NCBI GenBank assembly: GCA_030762985.1
Contig: CM061040.1
Span: 68,773,655-68,837,654 of the forward strand
Source: Adelphocoris suturalis
Lineage: Eukaryota; Arthropoda; Insecta; Hemiptera; Miridae
Length of the DNA: 64,000 bases
Direction of reading: 5' to 3'
Both the position numbers and the translations under genes were made by a program. Position 1 is the stretch's first letter. Every line of letters starts with the position of its first letter. Below, one piece after another: positions 11,176 to 21,618 of this stretch. The notes under the pieces were generated by a model. That model had not been told where the DNA came from, ran no database searches, and saw nothing but the letters and a program-made list of their open reading frames with translations.

Positions 11176-11568
11176 ACACTTGGCAATGGGGGCAGGCCGG
11201 ATTCGAATCGGTATCGCAGCGAACCTGGCGGTATAGAGGCAAATGAGCGTTCGGTATCGAATTTAATCCTTCAGCATCGATGTTTTAACCGTTATTGAAT
11301 CAAACTGCTGATTTCGCTCTGATCCCGATTAGATTTGAGTGTCAATAAATAATGGCCAAATCAACTTGGCAGTGCGGATCTCTTGAAGTATTGCGCTCTT
11401 ATCGCTCTCGTCTCTTATCGCGTTTCTATCTCCCGATCGACCCGTTGTCGTTTTGAGGCCCCTTTGTTTTGGGTTCGTGTTGTAGCTGGCTCCTCTGACG
11501 GTGTGCGCCTATCGAGGAACCTACTCTGTTCGGAGGTTGGTTATTTATACGATTTACTATTATCTACG

Positions 11569-12600
11569 ATGGACTGCGCAAAGTGTTCAAGAGATCTTTT
11601 CTCACCAAAAAAGACTGCGTCATGTGTGAAATGTAAGGCCTCGTATCATCCCGCTTGTACTCGACTAAGGACTGTTGAGAACTTCAGGAAACTACGGAAG
11701 GAGTTAAGGGATAGCTGGATATGCGACGTCTGTAAGAATAAGCGTGAAACGGCCAGTGAGTATGAGTCTGACGACTCGGAGATTGAGCATGAGGAGCAGG
11801 GTATTGATGCGAATACTTCGCAAACCATTAATGATAATGTGAAGAAATTATTGGGAAGATTTGAGAACTTCGACAAGAAATTCAAAACAATGAAGCGATC
11901 GATGGATTTTTTCAACGAAAACTTCGAAGAGATGAAGAAATCGTTATCAAAAATTACGAAGGATGTGGAAGTGATTAGAAAGAACAATGAGAGTCTTAAG
12001 GAGGAAAACGAGAAGTTGAAGACGGATGTGCAGGATCTTAAGCGGATTACCAACGACCTACAGCAGGTGGCACTTCGTAATGTCATTGAGATTAGAGGGG
12101 TCCCCGTGTCAAAGAATGAAAATGTTTTGGAGCTAACGAAAAGTATTGCAAACGTAATTGACATCAAATTGTCTGAAGATGACTGTGAATCAATTTACCG
12201 TATACGAAGGCCAGCTGGAAGGGACCCGTCGTCACCGTCGTCACCACCTTCATTGGGTGGTGGTCCGTTGATTGTTACGTTCGCGAATATAGAACTGAAG
12301 AAGCATTGGATAAAGCAGGCCAAGTTGAATAAAGACAAAACCGCAAAAGATATACATGATGGGTTTCCAGCAAATAAAATTTTCATCAGCGATCGTCTCA
12401 CCCCATGGAACGGTAGACTGTTTTGGCTTGTGAGGGATTTCGCTAGGAAGTATGAGTATCGCTTCGCCTGGACTACGGAGGGTAGGATATTCTTGAAAAA
12501 GGACGATTCGATGCACTCCCGTACTATCCGCGTCATGGACCCGGAGCAATTGAGGAAGCTTGATACACGAGAACTTTTGAATTTTGACCTTCGTCCATGA
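11569..12600 (+). CDS. CR1-like ORF1 protein: PHD finger, coiled coil, FP-like nucleic-acid-binding C-terminus (343 aa)
   Basis: I start it at the ATG at 11569 because the zinc finger begins two residues later; the frame is open back to 11383 but those 62 codons look like leader. Residues 3-55 form a C4HC3 PHD-type finger (C3, C6, C19, C22, H27, C30, C52, C55, with Trp50 two before C52 as in true PHD fingers). Residues about 85-172 are a strongly charged coiled coil, likely for trimerisation. A small RRM-like segment follows (VIEIRGVPV), then a C-terminal domain like baculovirus FP25 proteins (FISDRLTPWNGRLFWLVRDF), as in many arthropod ORF1 proteins. It should bind element RNA as a chaperone; the PHD finger suggests contact with histone tails. 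The frame is intact. Confidence 0.88.
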   Translation: MDCAKCSRDLFSPKKTASCVKCKASYHPACTRLRTVENFRKLRKELRDSWICDVCKNKRETASEYESDDSEIEHEEQGIDANTSQTINDNVKKLLGRFENFDKKFKTMKRSMDFFNENFEEMKKSLSKITKDVEVIRKNNESLKEENEKLKTDVQDLKRITNDLQQVALRNVIEIRGVPVSKNENVLELTKSIANVIDIKLSEDDCESIYRIRRPAGRDPSSPSSPPSLGGGPLIVTFANIELKKHWIKQAKLNKDKTAKDIHDGFPANKIFISDRLTPWNGRLFWLVRDFARKYEYRFAWTTEGRIFLKKDDSMHSRTIRVMDPEQLRKLDTRELLNFDLRP

Positions 12601-12788
12601 TCATCCAGATATTTGATTTAATTTAATATTCGTTGTCATCTTTATTTGATTTATATTGTCCCATGAACATGTTTAATTTTTCAAATGCTATACATAATCA
12701 CAATATTGAATCGGAGTGCATTACTCGTCCTAATTTTGTAGCATATTGAGATAAAGTTGATTTATCTGGTAAATTTTTGTTGATTAAT

Positions 12789-15110
12789 ATGAATATTAGG
12801 TCTTATAATCAAAATTTTGATAGTTTTCTAGGCTGGTTGGGGGCAGGAGGTTGTAGGCCTGATTTCATTGTCTTGACTGAGGTCTGGGGAGATGCGGCTG
12901 TTCTTAGGAAGCTCCCAGGATATAAGGAGTTCATTACTAGCAATCATACTAATCGGAGTGACGGGGTTATTTTTTATGGAAGGGATGATTTCAACTACAG
13001 TACAGTAGAAATAAATTTCAGCAATGCTTCAGCTTTGAAGGTTAGTTTTGACATTGGTCGGCTGAAATTTATAATATATGGAGTGTATAGATCACCTAGT
13101 GATTCAACTCAAGCCGAATCGGTCAGATTTGTGGATGATATTGAGCGCGAATTGTCGCGGATTGATCCACTTAGTCAATGTTTTCTTGCTGGTGACTTGA
13201 ACTTGAATACTTTGGCTACTGATGAGGGTTCAACTCTATACTTTGAGGAGGGTGTATCTTCTGTTGGGTTCTCCAGTGTCATCAATAAGCCAACACGCGT
13301 TGTTGGTAACACTAGCTCTTGTTTGGACCATATCTTGGTTCGAGTCCATAAACAATGTAAAGTTTTCCCGGCTGTTATCGAGTCCAGTGTAACTGATCAT
13401 TATGCAACTCTCGTCTCTTTCAGTCAATTTGGTAGTAATCTGAGTGTGAATTTCCATAATCAAGGTACGAGTACTTTTAAGGTAATAAATTATGAGCTAC
13501 TCGAACAACAGCTGAGTACCATTGATTGGTCTGGTATTAAGATTGATGATGTCAATCTGTCAGCAGGCAAGTTTTGCGATCTGCTCAAAAACTGTCTGGA
13601 GGCTACCACTGAGGAGAGACCCATCAGAAAGAAGGGGAAGAAACTTTCTCCTTGGATTACTTGGGGTTTAATCGTATCGATCCGCAAACGAGACATGCTT
13701 AATAGGGTTCTCCAACTACAACCCTTTAATGTACAGCTAAAAGCTTACTTAAAAAAATATAGGAATAAGTTGAAATCCCTTATCAGGCGGGCAAAGGAGC
13801 AGTATTATGGCAAAAGAATCAAAACTGCAGAGGGTGATGCGAAGAAAATTTGGGGTGTTATAAATGAGGCTAGTGGTAGGGGGAAAAGAGTTCCGGCCGA
13901 GTGCCCTCTGGTGGCTGAACTCTGTAAAAGCAGGAACATCCCATCGTCTGTAGCCTCTAAAGAAGCTTGTGTTCTTCTGAATGATTATTTCACTCAAGTG
14001 GGTTCTGATCTTGCAAGTAAGATTCCTAGGAAAAATATTTGGCCACGCTTCCCTCCATCCAAAAATATTTCTGCAATATTTACCATCCCGGAATTGAATG
14101 GAAATGATTTAAGATCCCTGATCAAGGCTACTCGAGGATCTTCGTCTCCAGGAATGGATGGCATACCTATGCACGTCATAAAAAAATACCTAAATTTCTT
14201 GGAGGAACCTGTGTTGTATGTCCTAAATCTCAGCATACGTACAGGGACCTTTCCAGAAATATTTAAGAACGCCAAAGTTGTGGCTCTGTACAAGGGAGGA
14301 GAGAAGTCACATCCGGAGAACTATAGGCCTATCTCAATGCTTAGTTCGATTTCTAAATTGATGGAAAAATGGGCTAAACAAAACCTGTCCATATTTTTGG
14401 AGGCAAATGATGCTTTTTCTGACTCCCAATTCGGCTTTAGGCCTAATAAGGGGGTGGACGACGCGTTATTTTCCTTGGTATCGGAGCTTCATCGGGTGAG
14501 GGATAGGAATGAAAAAGCTGTTGTTGCCTTCTTAGACTTGGCAAAAGCATTTGACAGTATAGATAGGAGTATATTGCTCAAACGGATGGAGGGGATCGGT
14601 ATCCGAGGGTCAAGTTATGAGTGGTTCCAGAGTTACTTGTCTAACAGAAAGCAAATGGTATCGATCGGTAGTGCGTCCAGTGAACTGAAAAATGTCGACT
14701 ATGGAGTTGTCCAGGGCAGTACGCTCGGACCTATTCTCTTCCTTATATATATAAATGAAATGGCAGGTGTGCTGGGGAATGAAAAGGTTTTTCTGTTTGC
14801 CGATGATGCGGCTATTTTATTTGTAGCTAGTGAGTGGGAAGCGGTTTTTCGTAGAGCACAACTGGGGATGAACCTGGTTAACGAGTGGCTTCAGTCTAGT
14901 TTCCTAACGCTGAATATAGCTAAAACCAAATTTATGACCATTGGAAACTCTGCCAGAATTGATCCTTTGCAAAAGATTGTCATCCATACCTGTAATGACC
15001 CGATAAATTGTGCATGTGAAGGGCTGGAAAAAGTAGATACATTTAAATACCTGGGCATTCAGATCGATTCCAACTTGTCTTGGAGAGATCACATTAATTT
15101 TCTGTATGAC
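12789..15110 (+). pseudogene. CR1-like ORF2, N-terminal part: endonuclease and reverse transcriptase
   Basis: This frame encodes an exonuclease-endonuclease-phosphatase domain that nicks target DNA, then a reverse transcriptase. Endonuclease signs are LINMNIRSYN at the start, VLTEVW, the active-site stretch GDLNLN and VTDHYA. RT signs are SSPGMDGIP, AFLDLAKAFD, VVQGSTLGP and the catalytic FADDA at 14796-14810. The frame reaches the last codon before the nested insert (GAC at 15108-15110) and a TAG supplied by the insert ends it at 15113. Upstream, an ATG at 12663 lies in the same frame but is cut off by TGA at 12747-12749, so ORF2 may originally have started at 12663. The C-terminal part resumes at 18480. 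Confidence 0.9.
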
Positions 15111-15177
15111 TAGCCGCTCCGGCTCGCTACGCTCGCCTCCACGTCCAGCCGGGGGGAAAGCCCCCCGGACCCCCCAT

Positions 15178-15870
15178 TAAATTGCTCGCTTCGCTCGCAA
15201 AGTGTGGCATGTAGGGAATATTGCTCGCTTCGCTCGCAAAGTGTGGCACGTAGGGAATGTTGCTCGCTTCGCTCGCAAAGTGTGGCATGTAGGGAATGTT
15301 GCTCGCTTCGCTCGCAAAGTGTGGCTGTATACATGCGATGTATTACAATTGCAACGTGTAGGGGATGTTGCTCGCTCCGCTTGCTTGAGGAAGTTATACT
15401 GCCCACCCAACTTGGCAGACGTTTTTTTCTGTAGGAAATTCTTACAAACAAATTAAATCTTATAAAACTACGTGGAACCACGAAAAGTTTATTAGGGGAT
15501 GTTGCTCGCTTCGCTCGCAAGGTAATACCTGTATATCCTTGAGGAAGTTATACTGCCCACCCAACTTGGCAGACTTTTTTTCTGTTGGAAATTCTTACAA
15601 ACAAATTAAATCTTATAAAACTATGTGGAACCACGAAAAGTTTATTAGGGGATGTTGCTCGCTTCGCTCGCAAGGTATACCTGTATATGTGTAGGACAAA
15701 GTCGCTTCGCTCGCAAAGTGTGGCATGTAGGGCATATTGCTCGCTTCGCTCGCAAAGTCTGGCATGTAGGGAATGTTGCTCGCTTCGCTCGCAAAGTCTG
15801 GCATGTAGAAAATGTTGCTCGCTTCGCTCGCAAAGTATGGCATTTAGGGGATGTTGCTCGCTTCGCTCGC
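15178..15870 (+). repeat. GCTCGC minisatellite arrays (39-bp units) in copy 1
   Basis: Two arrays, about 15178-15330 and 15690-15870, repeat a ~39-bp unit: GCTCGCTTCGCTCGCAAAG, then TGTGGCATGTAGGGAATGTT. Neighbouring starts lie 38-40 bases apart. About twenty copies of the 15-base core are scattered over both nested elements. The unit length is a multiple of three, which keeps frames open on both strands and yields repetitive peptides that are not real proteins. Confidence 0.85.
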
Positions 15871-16340
15871 AAACGGTAGATCTCTAAGGGTAGGTTTAAC
15901 TTCTGTAGGGTATGCTGCTCGCTTCGCTCGCTTGAGGAAGTTATACTGCCCACCCAACTTGGCAAACGTTTTTTTCTGTTGGAAATTCTTACAAACAAAT
16001 TAAATCTTATAAAACTACATGGAACCACGAAAGGTTTATTAGAGAATGTTGCTCGCTTCGCTCGCAAGGTATTGCTGTATATGTGTAGGAAAAAACCCGT
16101 ATTTATTCTGTTGAAATGAGTCATCGAGTCCCTTCTGGTTAGCAACATTGTGAAACGGCGGCGGTCTCGATTTGTAGGAGGAAGTTATATTGGAGGAAGT
16201 TATACTGCCCACCCAACTTGGCAGACGTTTTTTTCTGTTGGGAATTCTTACAAACAAATTAAATCTTATAAAACTACGTGGAACCACAAAAAAGTTTATT
16301 TGGGGATGTTGCTCGCTTCGCTCGCAAGGCATTGCTGTAT
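15386..16340 (+). repeat. ~150-bp dispersed block (GGAAGTTATACTGCCCACC...), four copies in copy 1
   Basis: Starts lie near 15386, 15539, 15934 and 16193, and copy 2 holds two more near 17305 and 17667. Each runs from GGAAGTTATACTGCCCACC through CAACTTGGCAGACGTTTTTTT, ACAAACAAATTAAATCTTAT and GTGGAACCAC to TTTATT..GGGGATGTTGCTCGC. The blocks differ at few positions, so they amplified recently. Confidence 0.8.
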
Positions 16341-17067
16341 ATGTATAGGACAAACCCGTACCTATTTATTCTGTTGAAATGGTGCTCGAAAGGGAAAGTT
16401 CCATCCTTATACGCGCGCGTGCGTTGGCCTGCTCGCAAGGTATTGCGTAGAAGTCGAGTCCCTTCCGTTGTGAAATGGGCGGCGGGGTCGATTAAAAATG
16501 TAATTTTAACGATTTGCCTCGCTTCCGCTCGCGATTTGACCAACTTAACGTCACTTTTTTCGATATCCGATTTCGGATTCAGATTCGGCGGACCCAAAGC
16601 TGTATTTCGCCCGCGAAAACCGTTCCGAAAAACGTACCTTTATGGGGTATATTTTAATCGGAAAAAACCAAGTTTTTCGGCGGACTTTTCGAGAAAACGG
16701 GTCCGTACTCTCGCATTTTTTTGACGCATTTCCCGATACTTTTTTCGCGATCCGATCGCGCCGTCGTCTTCCTCGTAGGAAAACCTACGAAACCCGTATT
16801 TTTCCGGAATTGTCAACGGCCGTTTAGAGGGGTAGGGGAAGCGGGGAATTCCAAAAAGCGCACATTAACCGGAACTTCGACCCCCCTCCCGCCCTACGGC
16901 CCATGGTTCGGCTGGGATTAGACAATTTTAAATTCGCTCGTTCCACCTTTCGGAAAATCTCAAGAAGATCCCCCCACTCGTACACTCCCCCCACTCAGCC
17001 GTTTGGCCGTGCATAGACACGACAGACAGACAGACAAATAGACAGACGGAGTTTCATTCTTATAAAT

Positions 17068-18479
17068 AACTAGCCGCTCCGGCTCGCTACGCTCGCCTCC
17101 ACATCCAGCCGGGGGGCAAGCCCCCCCCGACCCCCCATTCAATTGCTCGCTTCGCTCGCAAAGTGTGGCGTGTAGGGAATATTGCTCGCTTCGCTCGCAA
17201 AGTGTGGCATGTAGGGAATGTTGCTCGCTTCGCTCGCAAACGATAGATCCCTAAGGGTAGGTTTAACTTCTGTAAGGGATGCTGCTCGCTTCGCTCGCTT
17301 GAGGAAGTTATACTGCCCACCCAACTTGGCAGACGTTTTTTTCTTTTGGAAATTCTTACAAACAAATTAAATCTTATGAAACTACGTGGAACCACAAAAA
17401 GTTTATTCGGGGATGTTGCTCGCTTCGCTCGCAAGGTATTGCTGTATATTTGTAGGAAAAAATCCGAATTTATTCTGTTGACATGGCTCTCGCTTCGCTC
17501 GCAAAGTGTGGCATGTAGGGCATGTTGCTCGCTTTGCTCGCAAACGGTAGATCCCTAAGGGTAGGTTTAACGTGTGTAGGGGATGTTGCTCGCTTCGCTC
17601 GCAAACGGTAGATCTCTAAGGGTAGGTTTAACTTCTGTAGGGGATGCTGCTCGCTTCGCTCGCTTGAGGGAGTTATACTGCCCACCCAACTTGGCAGACG
17701 TTTTTTTCTGTTGGAAATTCTTACAAACAAATTAAATCTTATAAAACTACGTGGAACCACAAAAAGATTATTCGGGGATGTTGCGAGCGAAGAAAAAACC
17801 CGTATTTATTCTTTTGAAATAGGCCTGCAGGTAACATTGTGAAATACCTGACAAACCCCTTGACGTCTTCGTAGAGCCTTCTCGCGAACACGGCAAAATT
17901 AATTTCTGATGTTAAACGCTTCGCCTTCAATTCCCTCTCGCAATTTGACCGACTGCCCGTCACTTTTTTCGATATCCGATTTCGGATTCAGATTCGGCGG
18001 ACCCAAAGCTGTATTTCGCCCGCGAAAACCGTTCCGAAAAACGTACCTTTATGGGGTATATTTTAATCGGAAAAAACCAAGTTTTTCGGCGGACTTTCCG
18101 AGAAAACGGGTCCGTACTCTCGCATTTTTTTAACGCATTTCCCGATACTTTTTTCGCGATCCGATCGCGCCGTCGTCTTCCTCGTTCAAAAACCTACGAA
18201 ACCCGTATTTTTCCGGAATTGTCAACGGCCGTTTAGAGGGGTAGGGGAAGCGGGGAAGTCCAAAAAGCGCACATTAATTCTTACTTCGACCCCCCTCCCG
18301 CCCTACGGCCCATGGTTCGGGTGGGATTAGACAATTTTAAATTCGCTCGCTCCCACTTTTGGAAAATCCCAAGAATATCCCCCCACTCGTAGATCCGGCC
18401 CACTCAGCCGTTTGGCCGTGCATAGACACGACAGACAGACAAACGGAGTTTCATTCTTATTAATAATAGAGATAGAGAT
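17068..18479 (+). mobile_element. Unclassified CpG-rich element, copy 2 (about 1.41 kb), head-to-tail with copy 1
   Basis: It begins with the same ACTAGCCGCTCCGGCTCG as copy 1 and ends with GACAGACAGACAAACGGAG, TTTCATTCTTATTAATAAT and an AGAGATAGAGAT tail directly before the CR1 frame resumes. Its 3' part (about 17965-18345) is nearly identical to 16555-16955 of copy 1. It has fewer of the internal GCTCGC and GGAAGTTATACTG units, so the two differ mainly in repeat number. Head-to-tail arrangement could come from insertion of one copy into the tail of the other or from a template-switching dimer. Confidence 0.6.
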
Positions 18480-19001
18480 AGGCTAAAAAAATTTCCAGCT
18501 CTTTTTTATAACGTCCGTTCTGTTTTGGGACTTCCCTTACTTCGACTCATATACTATGGCCTTGTCCAGTCCGTCCTCCAATATGGGATTATCGCTTGGG
18601 GAGGAACCTACCCTTCTAGCCTTAACAAATTGCTAATTTTACAAAAATCAATAATCAACATTATGTATAGGAAACCTAAATCTTTCGACAGTTATTCAAT
18701 TTTTAATATTTCCAAGTTTTTCTCTGTTCGTCAATTATTCCTAAAGAATTTACTCTTTTTTTATCATAAAACCCCCACTTTGATCAATGTCGCCCCGATA
18801 CATGACCACAATACCCGTTTTCAAGCAGCGGGGAATGTTGTAGCCCCACTAAATCGTCTGGTATTGTCGACCAAGAGCCCTCTTTACATTCTTCATGTTT
18901 TGCATAACAAATTAAGTGAGGTACAGGGCTGCTGTAATTTCTTTCCTGATTACCCTGAACCCGGTGAATTCCGAATCAGTGTTGAGAAGTGTTTATACTA
19001 A
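18480..19001 (+). pseudogene. CR1-like ORF2, C-terminal part (separated by the nested insert)
   Basis: The frame resumes with AGG CTA AAA AAA at 18480, exactly where the codon after GAC 15110 would be expected, and runs to the TAA ending at 19001. The peptide includes LLRLIYYGLVQSVLQYGIIAWGG, the thumb segment that follows RT in CR1/Jockey proteins. No base of the CR1 frame appears to be lost, so the insertion caused little or no target deletion and any target duplication is very short. Confidence 0.88.
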
Positions 19002-19469
19002 CTAATTTCATTTTACTCTCGTAATGGACATTTATTTTCTTATTTTTTATTTTGTTTTTGAACTATCGAAGTTTGGCTTGCTTGATTTTTTGGATTGTAG
19101 TCGTTGAGGCTATGTATTTTTGTCTGCTTTTTTTATCTGTATAATACCAACCGGTGCCAAAGAAGCTGCTCTTGACCCGTCGTCTCGGGCTTTTTAGCCT
19201 TTAGACGGGCAATATTTGTTCTGTGCATAAAATTTTGTAATTGTATATGCAGACTACATTATTTGTGAATAAAAATTTTTTTGAATTGAAATTGAATTGA
19301 ACTTCGTTTTTCTCATATTTTGACGAACTCTTCGCATTAATTACTTTGAGTAAGTATAAAATCAACAACGAGAGCAGGTAGGTCTCTATTAGCTATTGTT
19401 GATTCAACTGTTATTAGTTCCAATTTTTTTTTTTTTTTTTTTCTCCTGGCACTTTTGTAGCAAATTTTT

Positions 19470-19584
19470 GTAGAAAATGAAGCTATTGCAATATGGCTCC
19501 AAAATTTTTAAAATCAAAATTTTAGGAACCAAATCACTCTGAAACGATTCTTGGATTGTTTATGCATCCATACATATATATATA
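19470..19584 (+). repeat. REP-B copy, left half (interrupted by the errantivirus)
   Basis: AAATGAAGCTATTGCAATAT, CTCCAAAATTTTTAAAATCA and a ...GAAACGATTCTTGG stretch lead into a (TA)n run. The same order is found at 38190-38300 and inverted at 51360-51490. The right half lies at 27534-27660 beyond the provirus. Confidence 0.7.
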
Positions 19585-19890
19585 AGTTTATAACACGTGA
19601 GTCCGTTTTTAAAAAGATTTATTTTCACAATGAGAATACAAGTAACGTGACTATCGGAGCGCGGAATAAGAAAGAGCGTTCTCGCCAGGGTTCCAGAGGT
19701 TTTTACTAACTTGGGAGTACGTGGGCGTTGTTATCTTGTGCTGTGTGCAGCAGAAGTCAGCAGGCGGCGGATAAGACAATGGGCCTTTGAAGAGGTTTGC
19801 AGTGGTCATCTCCGCTGGAGGATGACTCATGGTTGATGAAAGGGTGCCTTTGTTCTCTGTTGCGGGGATCGGAGGTTGATTGTGGTAACT
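19585..19890 (-). repeat. Errantivirus 3' LTR (306 bp)
   Basis: This stretch is nearly identical to 27228-27533. The four differences I see are near 19596 (CGTGAG versus AGTGAG), 19629 (ACAATG versus ACGATG), 19688 (GCCAGG versus GCAAGG) and 19811 (ATCTCCGC versus ATCTTCGC). It is flanked outside by TATA. Confidence 0.95.
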
Positions 19891-19900
19891 CCTCTCGCCG
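19891..19900 (-). other. Probable polypurine tract
   Basis: The minus-strand sequence CGGCGAGAGG lies immediately upstream of the 3' LTR start (AGTTACC), where plus-strand DNA synthesis is primed. It is short and purine-rich but not pure. Confidence 0.5.
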
Positions 19901-19935
19901 TAGATTGAAGCAGGGGGATGAGTCGCTGTGGTGAG

Positions 19936-20253
19936 TCATACGCTGCTGGGCTCGTGTGGTGGAGTCATGAACTGTAACGGATAACTCACAGGGTGTGTTA
20001 TTAAGGGTTTCCTACGTTTAGTTCTTTTGTATGCACATCCGATCAATAGTATTGTCAACATTATCACTGTCAAAACATATAGTGGACTTATTAAGATATG
20101 TACATAATCGTGTGTTGTGACTAAGTCGTCGTTAATTAGAGAAGGCCAACCTGTTTCAAATTTTGGAAGATAGGAAAATTCTTTTAGATTTATTTCTACG
20201 GGGTGAATGTCAAGATTCGAAATTTCATTGAGGGGTATTAGAGGGATTCTCAA
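19936..20253 (-). pseudogene. env: Errantivirus env, C-terminal part with membrane anchor
   Basis: The 105-residue open segment contains a hydrophobic span (about residues 52-73, ISPLYVLTVIMLTILLIGCAY), then a basic stop-transfer stretch (KRTKRRK) and a short cytoplasmic tail. This is the transmembrane end expected of an errantiviral envelope related to baculovirus F proteins. It is out of frame with the main env segment, with breaks near 20265 and 20515. The envelope is therefore not made intact by this copy. Confidence 0.75.
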
Positions 20254-20515
20254 TTTTCCTTGGATTGTTTCTGTTGATCTAATAGGGATGTACTAGCTGT
20301 ACTATCCAAGTTCCTTGGATGCGATGCAAAGTGTTACCTGTGAGGGTTCTATCTTCTAGAATAGTTTCGTTAAAAGCAGTTATAATAATATGACCCGACT
20401 CTGGTATAGACGAGTAAAAGGGGTCTTGAATTTGGATTTTGGTGAATTGGCAATCTTTAAGAGCGTTGCGTTTAATGATGTTTAGGGAGCAGGTGGAAGT
20501 CTCTTTACATAAGAA

Positions 20516-21554
20516 TTATTTGTTACAATAGTATTCGTCACCATTCTTATAACATAGTTTGTTAGTAGAGTAATTGATTACATATTTCTTATGAACTAAT
20601 ACAAATCTTGTCTTAGGAATTATGGTTACGTATCCTGAATCGTGTACAATGGGTACAGGTTGTAGTAGATTTAATTTAAGACCTAGATCTACATATATTG
20701 GTATTCTTATGATATAAAATATTTGGTCGTCGCTTAGAGAGCATACTGTTTTTGAGTTTAGTTCATACTCTATTGTGCTATTGAACATTTTTAATTTGTT
20801 TCCATGGTTTTCTTTCGCTATTTTCAGCAGTTCAGACACGAATGCTTGGAGAGGAACTATTCCTAGTTTACAGATAGCTAAAGAAGTTTCTATTTCTCGT
20901 TGCGGATTTATTATTATGTTTAAATTCGTTATGATTTGTACTGCTATTTCGCGCATTAGAGCTTCATTGAATTCGTTGGCGAAATTTGATCGAGATCCTA
21001 ATTTGGTTTTTATTTCTTGGTTGTTGTTTGGCATAGTTAAGGTGTTGTTATATTTCTCCATTAATTCAATTAATAGTCTATGTTCTTTATTCAGTTGGGC
21101 GTTGGTTTGAGAGTTTTTCAGAGATACGGTTTTTATTATTTTGTCATACTTTTTCCTGTCTTCGTCATCTAAGTTTCCAGTAATAAACTTTATGACTGAC
21201 CCTAACCCGTTGATTAGACCTCTTTTTGTTCTCAATATTTTTGATTTTTGACTAATTTTTATGTCTTTGCGGGGTTCCAGGTTTTGAAGTTTTTCGGATG
21301 CGATTGTCAAGTTCAGTTCTATAGTGGTCAAGTGTTCGTTGAGTACTTGCGATGAATTTCGTTGGAGTTTCCTTTTGAATTTCGTAAGGGATGTCTCTAA
21401 GTCAGTTAGGGAGGTTCGGAGGGTGCTCACGTCGTAGTGTATGAGTAGGAGGTGTTCTTCTGTTTCGGTATAGGCTCGTCCAAGTTCTTTGGGTAGCAGT
21501 CCTCCACTTTTGTCAATGTTGTAGATTTCTCCGGCGAGGATGCACGGTAGGAGT
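20516..21554 (-). pseudogene. env: Errantivirus env, main ectodomain (F-protein type)
   Basis: The open segment runs from a predicted splice acceptor (21555-21560) to a stop at 20516. An internal Met lies at 21428-21430 and the frame is open upstream of it for about 41 codons without an ATG. The start codon is therefore probably supplied by a 5' exon, as established for errantivirus env. Sixty-seven residues after the internal Met there is a furin-like RTKR site followed by GLINGLGSVIKF, the cleavage site and fusion-peptide region typical of insect F-type envelopes. The N-terminal part has a hydrophobic start (LLPCILAG). It normally mediates membrane fusion; here a frameshift near 20515 removes the membrane anchor. 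Confidence 0.82.
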
Positions 21555-21560
21555 CTGAAA
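21555..21560 (-). promoter_or_regulatory. Candidate env 3' splice acceptor
   Basis: The minus-strand sequence TTCATTTCAG lies 59 bases downstream of the pol stop and directly before the open env frame. Errantiviruses express env from a spliced subgenomic RNA. The env frame has a stop just upstream of this AG and no ATG after it until 21430, which fits a splice junction. The donor was not identified. Confidence 0.5.
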
Positions 21561-21618
21561 TGAATTTAAGGGTTTAATTTTCTCTCTATTGCGTTTCTGT
21601 AGATTTCGTCTCGTAAGT

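Larger units (their letters stand above)
15109..17067 (+). mobile_element. Unclassified CpG-rich element, copy 1 (about 1.96 kb), nested in CR1 ORF2
   Basis: It begins CTAGCCGCTCCGGCTCGC, followed by a G-run/C-run hairpin (CCGGGGGG..CCCCCCGG, about 15150-15170). It then carries an array built on GCTCGCTTCGCTCGC, several copies of a ~150-bp block starting GGAAGTTATACTGCCCACC, and a ~400-bp unique 3' part (about 16555-16955). The end reads GACAGACAGACAAATAGACA then GAGTTTCATTCTTATAAATA. Such GACAGACAGA/TTTCATT endings are common at the 3' ends of RTE-type and SINE-like retroposons; that comparison is from general knowledge, not a database match. No intact protein was recognised. Confidence 0.6.
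11180..19306 (+). mobile_element. CR1-like non-LTR retrotransposon, split by a nested insertion
   Basis: The element runs 5' UTR, ORF1 (11569-12600), ORF2 (12789-15110 and 18480-19001), a short 3' UTR, and a tail of TTGAATTGAAATTGAATTGA type at about 19281-19306. Its own sequence is about 4.8 kb, near full length, with only the 5' boundary uncertain (between 11175 and 11380). The order of a PHD-finger ORF1 and an apurinic-type endonuclease plus RT ORF2 is typical of the CR1/L2/Jockey group. An in-frame TGA at 12747-12749 may lie in the original ORF2 leader, and 3.37 kb of foreign DNA splits ORF2 between codons, so this copy is inactive. Confidence 0.88.

Noticed and set aside
11180..11255. 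tRNA-like GATTCGAATCC box on the minus strand, suggesting a tRNA gene or tRNA-derived SINE
   Set aside because: A B-box-like match exists, but the T-stem does not pair, no A box lies at the right distance and no acceptor stem closes.
10921..11298. Open frame with a poly-Lys stretch
   Set aside because: It is produced by the 42-base A run in a REP-D repeat; nothing else in it is recognisable.
15178..15870. Regular ~39-bp repeats as a CRISPR array
   Set aside because: The whole unit is repeated with no unique spacers, no cas genes are present and the setting is eukaryotic.
15110..16150. Long open frames on both strands with repeated LRAKRAT-like or ARFARKVWH-like peptides
   Set aside because: They are translations of the 39-bp GCTCGC minisatellite, whose unit length keeps every frame open. 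No domain and no start context.
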